Notes: a model not told the origin generated them from the letters alone. A stretch of DNA of 64,000 bases from Lasioglossum baleicum (GCF_051020765.1 NW_027469349.1:1-64000), one strand, 5' to 3'; positions 40,789 to 52,718 are shown, numbered from the stretch's first letter. Translations and numbers: made by a program.

Positions 40789-43350
40789 CTTATTTGCTGT
40801 TACGATATTTTCCATTTTCTTCGATATTTTCTATTATTCGTTGAAAAAATTATGTCAGATAGTGAAAGCGTCTTCGGAATTTGTTGAGTTTACATTTATG
40901 ACATTATTATGTTGATCTTATTCGTATTTAATATGATTGTCTGTATTCGCACATACGCTTCCGGAGTGACTCGACAGTTGCGGTCTTGTAGTTGCGACCG
41001 GTAGATTGGAGCCACACTGTAGTATGGACTTCGTTAATTTGATTAACCTCAATATTGTACTGCAAGCATTCCATCTCGAATATATATTTATTTCTACATA
41101 CTGTAATTAACAGCTACCATGTCTTCGATTTTTCTCATAATTACCAGTTTTTAATATCAAAAAATATAGTTTTTAGGAAAAGTGACATGGGAGTTAGTAC
41201 ATTGTACTTTTACGGCAGTATTTTCTCGAACTTACTGTTATTTTATACAAATGTCTGTATTTCATATCTACGCTTCCCGAGCGACACGGCAGGAGTGGTC
41301 TTGCAGTTGCCTGTGGTACATCGGTGCGGCACTATGCATAGTCATGGTTATTTCCTTCATCCATCATTTTGTACCGTATGCACTTCGTCGCAGTCTACCC
41401 TCATGTTATACATATTGCAATGGACTGTAACAATGCTTTCGATTTATCTCACAATTTCCAGTTTTTAATTTCAAAAAACGTGTCTCTTAGTAATAGTGTC
41501 TTTGCAATTATTTTGATAAACATACAGTTGTCTTACACGATTGTCTGTATACGTACCTACGCTTCCTCTGCGACAAAACTGGTGTGGTTTTGCAGTTTCG
41601 AAAGCCAGATCGGCGCGGCATACTGGTAGGCCCTCGTTTATTTCGTTAAACTTGATTACGTACCGTTGCCGTTTTCTCCAGTTTTCGATTTTCTTATACA
41701 TACTGTAATTTACAGTTATGATATTTCCCACCATTTTTCAAAACTTCAAACTTTTTATTTTAATAATTGCATTTTTTAGGACAGGTGCCATAGAATTAGC
41801 AGAGCGAACGATTATGACAATATTTTGTTAAATTCATTGTTACTTTATAGTATTGTCTCTATATGTACATACGCTGCCGAAATGTCGCGCCTGGACTGGT
41901 CTTGCAGTTTCATATGGTCGTTCGGATCGACATTACTGCATGATCTTCGTTAATTTCATTAACCTTGATATTGTACCGTATGCATTTTTGCCCAGTCATC
42001 CATTTAATTATGCATACTTTAATTTAGTGTATGATTTTTTCGAAGTTTATCAAAACTATCAATTTTTATTATAAAAAAATGTATTCATTAGCAGAAGTGA
42101 CTACGGAATTATTTGTGTGCACGCTTATGACAATATTATGATAAATTCTTTGTTATTTTGAGTGATTGATGGTATACGTTCCTACGCAGCCAGAGAGACA
42201 CGACTGGCGAAGTCCTGTCGTTTCGTGAGACAAATCGATGGGGTGGATGATCATCGTTAATTTCTTAATCCATAATATTGTACCATATGCATTATTTCGC
42301 AGCTTTCTTTTTATTTTAACATGCTGTAATTCACAGTTATTATATATTCGATTCTTTTCTAGAATTTCGTAATCTTTGTTTAAAAAATTGTATTCCTTAA
42401 TAAAAGTGTCTTTGGAATTAGTTGTGTGTACGATTATGACTATATTTTGATAAGCATGTTGTTATTTTATACGATTGTCTGTATTCATACCTACGATTCC
42501 GGGGCGACAAGGCTGTGGTGGACTTGTAGTTGCGTATTGTGGATCGGAGCAACGATAATGGGTGGTCTACGTTAATTCCTTCAACCTTGAACTAGAACCA
42601 TATGCAGTTCCTCCCGTCTATGCCATTTATTTCTACGTACTGTAATATATTGCTGTGATTTCTTCGACTTTGTGTGAATTTATATTTAGTAATTTTAATT
42701 ATTGTATTTTATTCAAGATCTCCTTTGAAATAACATGAGTGTACGTTTATGACCATATCTTGTACAATCTGTTGTTACATTGTGTGAATGTTTCTATATG
42801 TACCGACGCTGCCGGAGCGACCGGACTGGATTCGTCTTGTTGCTGCGTTCACTACTTCGGAGCGACAACTGCTGTATGGCCTACGTTAATTCCTATAACA
42901 TTGATATCGTACCGTGTGCATTATTTTTCTGTATTCTGTTCATGTCTACATGCTGTAATTTACTCTTATGATATACCCAATTGTTTTCCAAATTTTCAAT
43001 ATATGGTTTAAAAAATGATATTTATCAGTATAAAGTCTTTGGAATTATTTGAGTGTACGTTTATGCCAATATCATGCCGAAACATATTTTTATTTTACAT
43101 AATTGTCTTTATACGTACATACGTTTCCGGGACGACACACCTGTTATGGCCTTGCAGTTGCTTTCGGCATATCGGACCGACACTACGGTATTACCTTAGT
43201 CAATTTCTCTAACCTTGATATTGTGCTGAATGCATTCTTTCGATATTCACTATTTATTCCTACATTCTGTGAGCTACTGTTATGATACTTCCGATTTTAT
43301 TCAAACCCTCCAAACTTTCATCTCAGAAATTGTATTCTTTAGGAGAAGTG
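38251..43350 (+). repeat. Family B satellite, forward orientation, right array
   Basis: About 16.3 units. Successive TGTATGG markers at 39,101, 39,414, 39,728, 40,040 and 40,354 give spacings of 313, 314, 312 and 314 bp. Words once per unit: TTGTATTTCTTAGTAAAAG, GTCTTTGGAATTAGTTGAG, GATTGTCTGTATACGTACC, CGCTTCCGGAGCGACAC, GGTCTTGTAGTTGCG, TTCGTTAATTTCTTTAACC, CATACTGTAATTTACTG. A (TA)n run is embedded at 40,736-40,787. Short open frames rich in Tyr, Phe and Ile reflect the AT-rich repeat and recur from unit to unit. Confidence 0.94.
40736..40787. repeat. (TA)n microsatellite, about 26 repeats
   Basis: A pure alternating TA run of about 52 bp sits in family B where other units read CATTTATTTCTACATACTG. 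It is the longest simple repeat in the window and interrupts only this unit. Confidence 0.97.
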
Positions 43351-43360
43351 AAAACATCAT
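43341..43360. other. Forward-to-reverse switch in family B, right palindrome mate
   Basis: Forward text ATTCTTTAGGAGAAGTG continues as reverse text AAAACATCATAGCAG. The reverse complement reads TGATGTTTTCACTTCTCC, the same join as at 23,290-23,300 (TGATATTTTCACTTCTCC). Confidence 0.88.
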
Positions 43361-45622
43361 AGCAGTAACATACAGTATGTACAAATAAACGAAAAACTTG
43401 GAAAGAATGATTGCGGTTCAATATGAAGCTTAAAAACATTATCGAAGACCACCCAGTAGTCTCGCTCCGTTCAGTCATACGCAAATACAATGCCTCGCCA
43501 GTCGTCTCGCGCAAACAGCGTAGGTACATACACGGGCAATCATACAAAATTACAATTAGTTGAACAGAATAATGTCATGCGGGTACAGTGAACTAATTCC
43601 AAAGTCACTATTCCTAGGATGTACATTTTTCTAAGATAATGATTGAAAATTTTGAGGTAAAATCGAGAATCATAACAGTAAATTACAGAATGCGTAAATA
43701 AATGGCAAACTGAGAAAAAATTCATACGGTACAAAATCAAGGCTATAAAAATAATCGGATACCAATCAGTAGTGCCGATCCGTTCTGCCATACCCGACTA
43801 CAATACCTCGCTAGTCGTGTTGCACCGATATCGTATGTACGTATACAGACAATCATATAAAATATCAATATGTCTAACATAATATCATCTTATACGTAAA
43901 CAGAACTAATTCCAAAGACTCTTTTGCCAAGGAACACAGTATATTAAAATAATGATTGATAATTTAAAATAAAAAAAATCGGAAATATCGTGACAGTAAA
44001 TAGCACTATTCATAAGTAGGTAGAAAACTGCGAAAGAATACTTGCGGTATGAAACAATGGTTATAGAAGTTATCGAAGATCATCCAGTAGTGCCGCTTCC
44101 ATCTGCGGTACCTAATTACAAGACCTCGTCAGTCGTGTCGCTCCGACAGCGAAGGTACGTATAGAAACAGTCATATAAAATAACATTAAGTTTAAGAAAT
44201 TAACGACATGAACGTACACTCAACTAATTCCGAAAGCACTTTTCATATACGATACATTTTCTGAAATTAAGAACTGGAAATTTTGAAGAAAATCTAAAAT
44301 ATCATAAGAATATATTACAGTATGTACACATCAACAGAAAACTGAGAAAGAATGCAATCAGTACAATATCAAGGTCAAAGAAGTTAAGAAAGACCTATCG
44401 GCACAGTCGCTCCGATCTAGCGAACGCAACTACAAAACCAATCCAGCCATGTCGCACCGGACTCGTGGGTAAGCATATAGGCAATTATATAATGAAACAA
44501 CAAGCTTGCTAGAAAACTGTCATATAAGTACACTCAACTATTTCCAAAGACACGTTTACTAAGAATTACAAATCCCTTAACAAAAATGTATAATTATGTC
44601 AAATCGAACACCCCATAACACTGAATTGCAGCATATGAAGTTTAATACATGTCTATGATAGAATTAATATTGTACAGTATCAAGGATAAAATTATATACA
44701 AAGAACATACAGCAGTGACGCACCGATTTAATGAACGCTACTACAAGACCATAGCAGCCGTACCGCTCCGGAAAAGCAGATACGTATAGAGACAATCCCA
44801 TAAAATACCCAAGAGCATAACAAAATATTGTCATAAACGTACACACAACTAACTCCAAAGACACTTTTACTAAGCAATACAATTATTTAAAATAAAGATT
44901 TATAATTTCGAAGAAAACAGAAAATTTCAGAGCAGCAGACTTCAGAACGTAGAAATACTTGGAAAACGTGACAAAAAATGGATAGGGTTAGAAACCATTG
45001 TTACACGAAAAAACGAAGACCATCCAGTATCCGCTCTGATCTGCCGTACGCATCTACAAAGCAATTACAGCCGTGTCATTCCGGAAGCGTAGGTGCGCAT
45101 ACAGGCATCTGTATAAAATAACTGTAAGTATAGCAAGATATTATCGTAATCGTACTCTTAAATAATTCCAAAAATATGTTTAATATGAAATACAATTTTT
45201 TAATATAAAAATTGGAAACATTGGAGGAAATTATGGATATCGTTAGAGTAAATTACGTTATTAAGCAATTAAGGATGACCATTCAGTTGTGCCGCATCGA
45301 TCTGCCGTACGCGACTACAAGACCACTCCAGCACTGTCTTTCCGGAAGCGTAAGCACGAATATAGACAATCATATAAAATAACACTACGTTTAAGAAAAG
45401 TATGTCATGAACGTGCACTGAACTATTTCCAAAGATACTTGCATTCAGAAATAAAATTTGTTCATCTAACAATTGACAACTTCGAAAAAATTGTAATTGC
45501 CATAAGAGTAAATTGCAGAATTAGTATATAAATATAAAAATGAGAAAGAATTTCATGCAGCTCAAAATCATGTCGTAAGAAATTAACGGTGACCATACAG
45601 CAGTGTTGCAGAATCCGCCGTA
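43351..45622 (-). repeat. Family B satellite, reverse orientation, right array
   Basis: About 7.3 units in reverse. One unit near 45,255 has lost about 55-65 bp: GTAAATTACGTTATTAAGC jumps to AATTAAGGATGACC, skipping the GAATGCATACGGTACAAT word. The array ends at about 45,622 against family A. Confidence 0.92.
45240..45290 (-). repeat. Family B unit with ~55-65 bp deletion
   Basis: The segment from the AAATAAATAGAAAACTG word through the CAATATCAAGG word is missing between GTAAATTACGTTATT and AATTAAGGATGACC. Adding it back makes the extra length of this arm close to six whole B units. Confidence 0.65.
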
Positions 45623-45636
45623 TCATCATTCACTGT
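45617..45636 (-). other. Family B to family A junction, right palindrome mate
   Basis: GCCGTATCATCATTCACTGT is the inverted counterpart of the 22,838-22,857 junction. On the A side about 24 bp present at 22,816-22,838 are absent here. Beyond that gap both sides again share private A text (TGGCCTACGGTAAAAAG, TTAGACTGTATACGAAT). Confidence 0.85.
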
Positions 45637-46430
45637 CCGTTGTAGAACTTTACCAATTCGTATACAGTCTAACTTTTTACCGTAGGCCATTCCTTCCGAG
45701 AAGCTTTCCCGCTATATTTATTGAGGGTATTACTTCGTGTTCCGAGAAGCAAATTAGTAGACATTTTAGTGACGGGCCTCTTTAACTTCATGCATGAATT
45801 AGAGAATCGAGTGTCAAACCGTTCGAGAATATCTCCACCTTCTTTGAGAGTCGTACGACTGAGTCAACAGATTCTCGTATCGTGTCATTCTGATAGCGAA
45901 GCCTGGTTTTCCAGGAGTTAGTCCTCTGAAGAGTAGTGGCAATATACACTTTAACTCACGGTATGAATATTAAAGTAGAATGTTAATACGTCGGGGAGCA
46001 TTACCAATTGGTATACAGTCACTCCTTTTACCGAATTCATTACCCTCCGTGAACCTAACCCGCGGTATCGAGAGTATAACTTCGCGTTGAAATGCACAAA
46101 TTAGCAGAGATTTTGGGACGACCACCATAGATTCAAGTATTTATTAGTGGATCAAGGGTGAAACCGCTCGAGAGCGTCACCACCATCTGTGGGAGACGAA
46201 TGTCTAAGTCAATAGCTTCACCTATCCTGCGACCCCGAAAGTCAAATCAGATGTTCCTGGAGTAAATACGTTGTGCAGTACTGGCACTAGACACCTTAAA
46301 TCACGACCTGAATATTGAGGTTGAGAGTTCAACCGTCGGGGAACAATAACAATTTGCATAAAGCCAATCGTTTTACCCAATACCTTACCTTCTGAGAACC
46401 CAACCCGATGCAGCGTCTGTGTTCTTTATC
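45623..46430 (-). repeat. Family A satellite array, reverse orientation, block 7 (short)
   Basis: About 2.3 family A units in reverse. The part next to the B junction is the inverted counterpart of the part next to 22,850. It ends in an untidy switch to forward orientation between about 46,425 and 46,500, where roughly 70 bp match family A only weakly. Confidence 0.88.
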
Positions 46431-47699
46431 ATTGACGTTTTCAAATTCAAAAACTCAGTTTTATAATTCCCACACAAAATTAACATGCCATAACGGTAAT
46501 GTATACTAACGTGATTCTTTATCCACGAAGTTATACTTTCGATTCGGCGGGTTAGCTACACGTACGATATGGCTCTCGTTATAACGCTTGACTTTGTAGC
46601 AACTGGTAAATATATAAAACGGAGTGACGCTGTATTTTGAGATGCAAGGCATGAAGTAAGGTGTCTGTTGCCAATAATGATCGGCGGATTTACTCCCGGA
46701 ATGCTTGGTTTGACCCTGGGATTCCCAGCATAGATGAAGCTATTCACTTGGCCGTTCGTATCTCACTGAATGTGGTAGCGATCTTGAACTGTTTGACACT
46801 CGATCTCTTAATGCATACATGACGTTCAGGTGCCCGTCACTGATATGAAGACTAACTTCTTCCTCTGAACACGAACTTATACTCTTGATACGGAAGGTTC
46901 GCTACTCGGATGGTAACGATTTCGGTAAAATGTTTGCATCTATAGAAGTGTGTACACTTCTACAACAGGTTGACGACCTGCGTTAGTATTCATACCGTGA
47001 ATTAACGTGTCCGATGCCAATACTATACAGTGGATAGACGACCGGAATTCCTGGTCTATCTCTCGGAATAACAGGATAGGTGAAGTTATTCACCTAGCAG
47101 TACGACTCTCAAAAAAATGCTAACGTTCTCGAACAGTTTGACTGTCGATTTTGCTATCCGTACGTGATACTGTGTTGTCCGTCTGCTGAAAAGACTACTC
47201 ATTTGTTTCGGTGAACATTCAGCTAGACACTCCCTACAGCGGGACAGGTTCTCGGAAGGTATGGTATTGGGTAAAATGAATTACCTTATTTTAATTGATA
47301 ATGTTCTCCGACAGTTGGACTCCCTACATTAATATTCGTTCCATGATGTAAGGTGTTTCTTGCTAATACTAGTCAGTGTAGTTAATCCCGGAATACATTA
47401 TTTCACTCATGGAGTCACAGAATAGATGATGCTCCTGACTTAGCTGTTCGCCTCGCACAGAAGGCGGCAAGTATCTCATGCGGTTTGACACTCGATCTTC
47501 TAATTCATACACGAGTATATGGTGCCCGTCTCTGAAATGAATACTTATTTCTGTTTCTGAACATGGAGTTATGTTCTCGATGAAGCGCGTGAGGTTCTCG
47601 GAAGATAAGGCCTTCGGTAAATAATTTGACTCCATATCAATTGGTAACGTTCTACAACGGTTCAACGGCCCTCCTTAGTACTCGAACCGTGAATTGAGA

Positions 47700-47790
47700 C
47701 GTCTATTGTCAAGAATCTTCTGCGTATTTGCACCAGGAATACCTGGTTTGGCAACGTTCTCGAGGGGTTTGACCATTGATCTACTAGATC
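47700..47790 (+). repeat. Family A unit with ~61 bp deletion
   Basis: ATACCTGGTTTG at 47,750 is followed directly by GCAACGTTCTCGAGG, so the CTCTCGGAATCACAGG to CAAAGAAGGTG part is missing. The two units spanning the break sum to 630 bp instead of about 690. Confidence 0.75.
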
Positions 47791-50700
47791 GTACATGAAA
47801 TGAAGGTGCCAGTCACTAATGAGTATAAGAATTGGCTTCCCTGAGCGCGAAGTTATACTCTCGATATCGCGGGTTATCTGCACTGATGGTAAGGCCTTCG
47901 CTATAAAGTTTGACTCTAGATCAATACGTAACGTCCTTCAAAAGATTGCCCTAGGACATTAATATTTATACCACGAAATAGGGTGTACGATGCCAATACT
48001 GTACAACGGACTTACTCCCGGAATTCTTGCTATGACTTTCTGATTCACAGGATAGGTTAAACTATTGACGTAGACGTTCGACTCGCAGGGAAGGTGGTAA
48101 CGTTCTCGCACGGGTTGCCCTCGGTGTTCCTTCATATGCATGAGAATAATGTGTCCGTCTGCAAAAATGTCTACTAATTTGAAAACGTGAAAACTAAGGG
48201 ACACTGTCGCTGCAGCTGGTTGGGTTCCCGGGAAGTAAGGTATTGGATAAAAACAATGGGTTTATAGCAAATGGTAATGCTGTCCAACGGTTGGGCACTC
48301 GAGCTTAGTATTCATATCGTGACTTAAGGTTTCTATTGCTAATACTGTCCAGCGGATTTACTCCCGCGATACCTGATTTGAACCACGGAATCTCATCGAT
48401 AGGTGAAGCTATTCACTTACACGTTCTCTCTCACGGTATGTGACAACGTTCTCGAGCGCCTTGACACTCGAACTTCTATTTCATGCATGAATTTAAGGTG
48501 CCGTCACTACATTCTATGCAAATGTGGTTCCCTAACCTGGTAGATATATTCCCGATACGGTGGGATAGCTGCGCGGACGGTAAGGCCTTTGCTATATAGT
48601 TTGACTCTATACCTGTATGTACCGTTCTACAAAGTTTTGATTCCGAACTTTAGTATCCATAGCGTGAACTCAGATGTCGATTGCTAATACGATACCGCGG
48701 AATTACTCTCGAAATACATCGATGACCTTCGGAATCACATGACATATGAAGCTATTCACTAAGCCGTTCGTCTCTCACAGAAGATGGCATCGATCTCGAA
48801 GTTTTGATTCTCGATCTTCTTATTCATAAAGGAATTAAGGTACCCGTCACTAAAATAATGACTAATGTGATACCCTAAACTCGTAGCTATACTCTAGATA
48901 CGGCGGGTTGGTTTCTCGGACTGGAAGGCATTCGGCAAATCGTTTAACGCTATGCATGTAGGTAACGTTCTCAAACGGTTTGACGCTCTACGTTAATATT
49001 CAAGACGAGGAATAAGGTGTCTATTGTCAATTCTTTTCAGCGGATGTACTCCTAGAATGCGTGGTTTGACTCTCCGCATCACAGGATAGTTGACGCTATT
49101 GACTTACCGTTCGTCTCTCACAGAAGGTGGTAACGTTTTCCAACGGTTTGACCATCGATCTTCTAATTCATACACGAAGCTTATGTGCCTGCCATCAAAA
49201 TGTATACGAATTTGTAACTCTGATCACGAATATATGCTCGCGATACAGCGTGTTATGTTCTGAGAGGGTAGGGTCTGCGGTGGAACATTTGACATTATAC
49301 CAATAGGTAACGTTCTACAAGGATTAGACTCTGTAGTTCAATATTCAGATCGAAAATTAAGGTGATCATTACCAATTGTGTATAGCTTATTGTATCACGT
49401 AATACCTGGTTTGCTTATCGGAATAACAGGATGGGTGAAGCTATTGACTTAGCTCATCGAACCTCAAAGTTGGTGGAAACGTTGGCGAGTGGTTTGAAAG
49501 GCGGTCTTCTTATACATACACGAATTTGAGGTGCCCGTCACTGAAATACATACATATTCGTTTCTGTGTACAGGAAATTATACCCACGATACTGCCCCCT
49601 ATGTTCTCGGAAGGTAAGATATGCGAATAAGTGTATGACGTTATACCAATTGGTAACGTTCCCAAACGGTTTGATTCTCTACTTTGATATCCATACCGTG
49701 AATTAAGGTATGTATTGACAATAATCTTCAGCGGATTCATTCGCTAAATACAAGGGTTGCTTCTCGGAATCACAGAATGGTTGCAGCTATTGACTCAGCC
49801 GTTCAAATCCCAAAGAAGTTGGTGACGTTCTCGATACTTTCGGTACCAAATCTTCTCACTCATACGAGAAATTAGGGTGCTCGTTACTAAAATGTATCCT
49901 AATTTGTATCAATGATTACGAAGTAATACTGTCGATACCACGAATTTGGAACTCAGAGGATAAGGTCATCGGTAAAACCTTTGACAATATACCAATTGGT
50001 AACGTTCTACAAAGTTCAGACTTTGTAGTATAATATTCAAACCGTGAATGAGGATGTCCACCGACTATAGTGTACACCGTGTTGACTTCTGGAATATCAT
50101 GCTTGACTCTGAGAATCACAGGATAGGTGAAGGAATTGACATACCCATACAAATCTCAAGGAGGTTTGTAACGTTCTCGAAGGGTTTGACCCTTGATCTT
50201 CTTATTCATAATGAAATAAAGGTCCCTGTGACTAAAACGTTTAGGAATATGTTCCACGGAACCCGAAGTTATACTCACGATGTAGGGTGCTAGTTTCGCG
50301 GACGGTAAGACATTCGGAAATACGATTGCATCTGTACCAGTGGGAAGCGTTCTACAATGGGTTGGCGGACTGCTTTATTATTCACACCGCGATTTAATGT
50401 ATCTATTGCCAATACTGTAGAGCGGATTTACTCCCGGAATGTCTGGTCTATCTTTCGGAATCACAAGGTATGTGAAGCTATTGACATAGCCGGTCGTCTC
50501 TTATTGAAGGTGGTAACATTCTCGAACGGTTTGACCCTCGATCCCCTTTTTCATAACGAAATTAAGGTGCTCGTCACTAATATGCTTACCAATGTGTTTC
50601 CCGAAACCCGTACCTATACTCTCGATACGACGGGATAGCATGGCGAACGGTAAGGCATTCGGTAATACGTTTGACTTTATAGCAATTAGTTACTTTCTCA

Positions 50701-52550
50701 CACGGTGTGACGCTGTATTTTAATATTCATTTCGCGAATTTAGGTATGCATTGTCAATGCTATTCAATACATTTACCATCGGATTATCTAGCTATAATTT
50801 CGGAATCATTGGATAGGTGGAGCTATTTTCTTATCCGTTCGATTGTCGAAGAGGGTGGTAACGTTCTTGCACGGTTTGGCGAGCATTCTACTAATTAATA
50901 CATGAAGTTGCAGTGCCATTCACAGAAATAAATACTAATTTCTCTCTCTGATTACGAAGTTATACTCTCGATACAGCGGATTAAGTTTTCGGAGGGTAAG
51001 GGATTCCGTAAGAAGACTGCTCATACACAAATTGGAAATGTTCACCGTCGGTTCGACTGTGTACCTTAATATTCATACCGTTTGATTAAGCACGTTTATT
51101 GCAAACGCTGATCACATGACTTACTCCGGGGATACCTATCTTGAATCTCGGAATTACAGGACAGGTGAAGCTATTAACTCAGCCGTTCGACTCTCGATGA
51201 CGGTTGTAACGATCTCGAACAGTTTGATGCTCGATCCTCTACATCATACATGAGTTTAAGGTGTCCGTCTGCTCAAACTACTACTAATTTGTTCCCATGA
51301 ACCCGAAGATATAACCACGATAAAGCGGGTTATGTTCCCTGAAGGTATGGTATCAGCTGAGAAGCATGACGTCATATCAGCAGGTATCGTTCTCCAGCGG
51401 TTTGATTCTGTAATTTAATATTCATACAGTGAGTTGAGGTGTGTACTGCAAATACTCTTCAGCGAATTTACTCCTGGATTACCTGAATTTACTGTCGGAA
51501 TCACATGATAGGTGAAGCTATTGAAAAGGCCGTTCTTCTCTCAAAGAATGTGGGACCGTTCGAGAAATGTTTGACAACCGATCTTTCTATTCATACACGA
51601 AAATAAGTAGTTTGTCTGCTGTAATGTATACAAATATGTATCTCTGAACAGAAAGCAATATTCTCGATAAAGTAGGTTTTGATCTCAGAGGGTATGGTCT
51701 TCGGTAAGAAGAGTAACTCTATACCAATGGGTACAGATTTCAGACAATTTGACTTCCTACTTAAATGCTCATACCGTGGGTTATGGTGTCAATTGACCAT
51801 ATAATTCTGCGGATATACTACCCTAATATCTGGTTTGACTCTCGGATACACAGGATAGGTGAAGCTATGGGCTTAGACGTTCGTCCCTCACAGAAGGCGG
51901 TAACGTACACCATCGGTTTGATACTCAATATTCTTATTCATCCATGAACTTAAGGTTCACGTCACACGAATGTATACCATTTCATACCTCTGAACAGGAA
52001 GTTACACTCTCAAAACGGTGGGTTAGCTTCTCCGAGGGTAAGGCCATCGGTAAAGAGTTTTACTTTGTACCAATCGGCAACGCTCTAAAACGCTTTACGC
52101 ACAACGTTAATATACAAACCGTGAATTAACGTGTCAATTGCCAATATTCTTCAGCGGACCTACTTTCGGTTTTCTCTGGTTACCTTTCCGAATCACGGGA
52201 TACATGACGCTATTGACTTAGCAGTCCGTCACTTACAGAAGTTGGTAATATTATCGGACCATTTGACCCTCGATATTTTAATTCACACATAACGTTATGA
52301 TGCCTGTCACTGAAATGGATACTAACATCTATCTCTGAACACGGAATTTATACACACGATGCAACGGGTGATGTTCCCAGAAAGTAAGGCCTGCGGAAGG
52401 AAGTTTGACTCTATAGCAATAGGTATCGTTTTACAACAGTTTCTCACAGTACAATAATATTCGGGCCGTAAATTAAGATGTCAATTGCCAATAGTCTTCA
52501 GCGGACTTACTCTCGGTTTTCCCGGGTTGACTCTCCAAATCACAGGAGAG

Positions 52551-52718
52551 GTGAAGCTATTGACTTAGCCGTTCGTATCTCACAGAAGGTGGGAACGTTC
52601 CCAAGCGGTTTGACAGCCTACTTTAATATTCAAATCGTGAAATAAGGTGTCTACTGCCTTGCAGTTTACTGGATTTACACCCCGAATACCTGGCTTGACC
52701 CACCGAATCACAGGATAT
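52551..52718 (+). repeat. Half-length (168 bp) family A unit
   Basis: GTGAAGCT-type markers are 168 bp apart. The text AGAAGGTGGGAACGTTCCC starts one half-unit and continues as AAGCGGTTTGACAGCC then TACTTTAATATTC, which belongs to the other half-unit. The break falls in the text shared by the two half-unit starts, as at 33.1 kb. Confidence 0.85.

Noticed and set aside
41055..41468. 137-codon frame with hydrophobic stretches in family B, like a small membrane protein
   Set aside because: The Phe/Tyr/Ile-rich text is what AT-rich family B gives in any forward frame, and neighbouring units repeat it with stops and shifts.
22852..45622. Assembly fold-back artefact as the cause of the palindrome
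   Set aside because: An artefact would give near-identical arms. Here arms differ by many substitutions, by private deletions and by six-unit steps, so the duplication is old.
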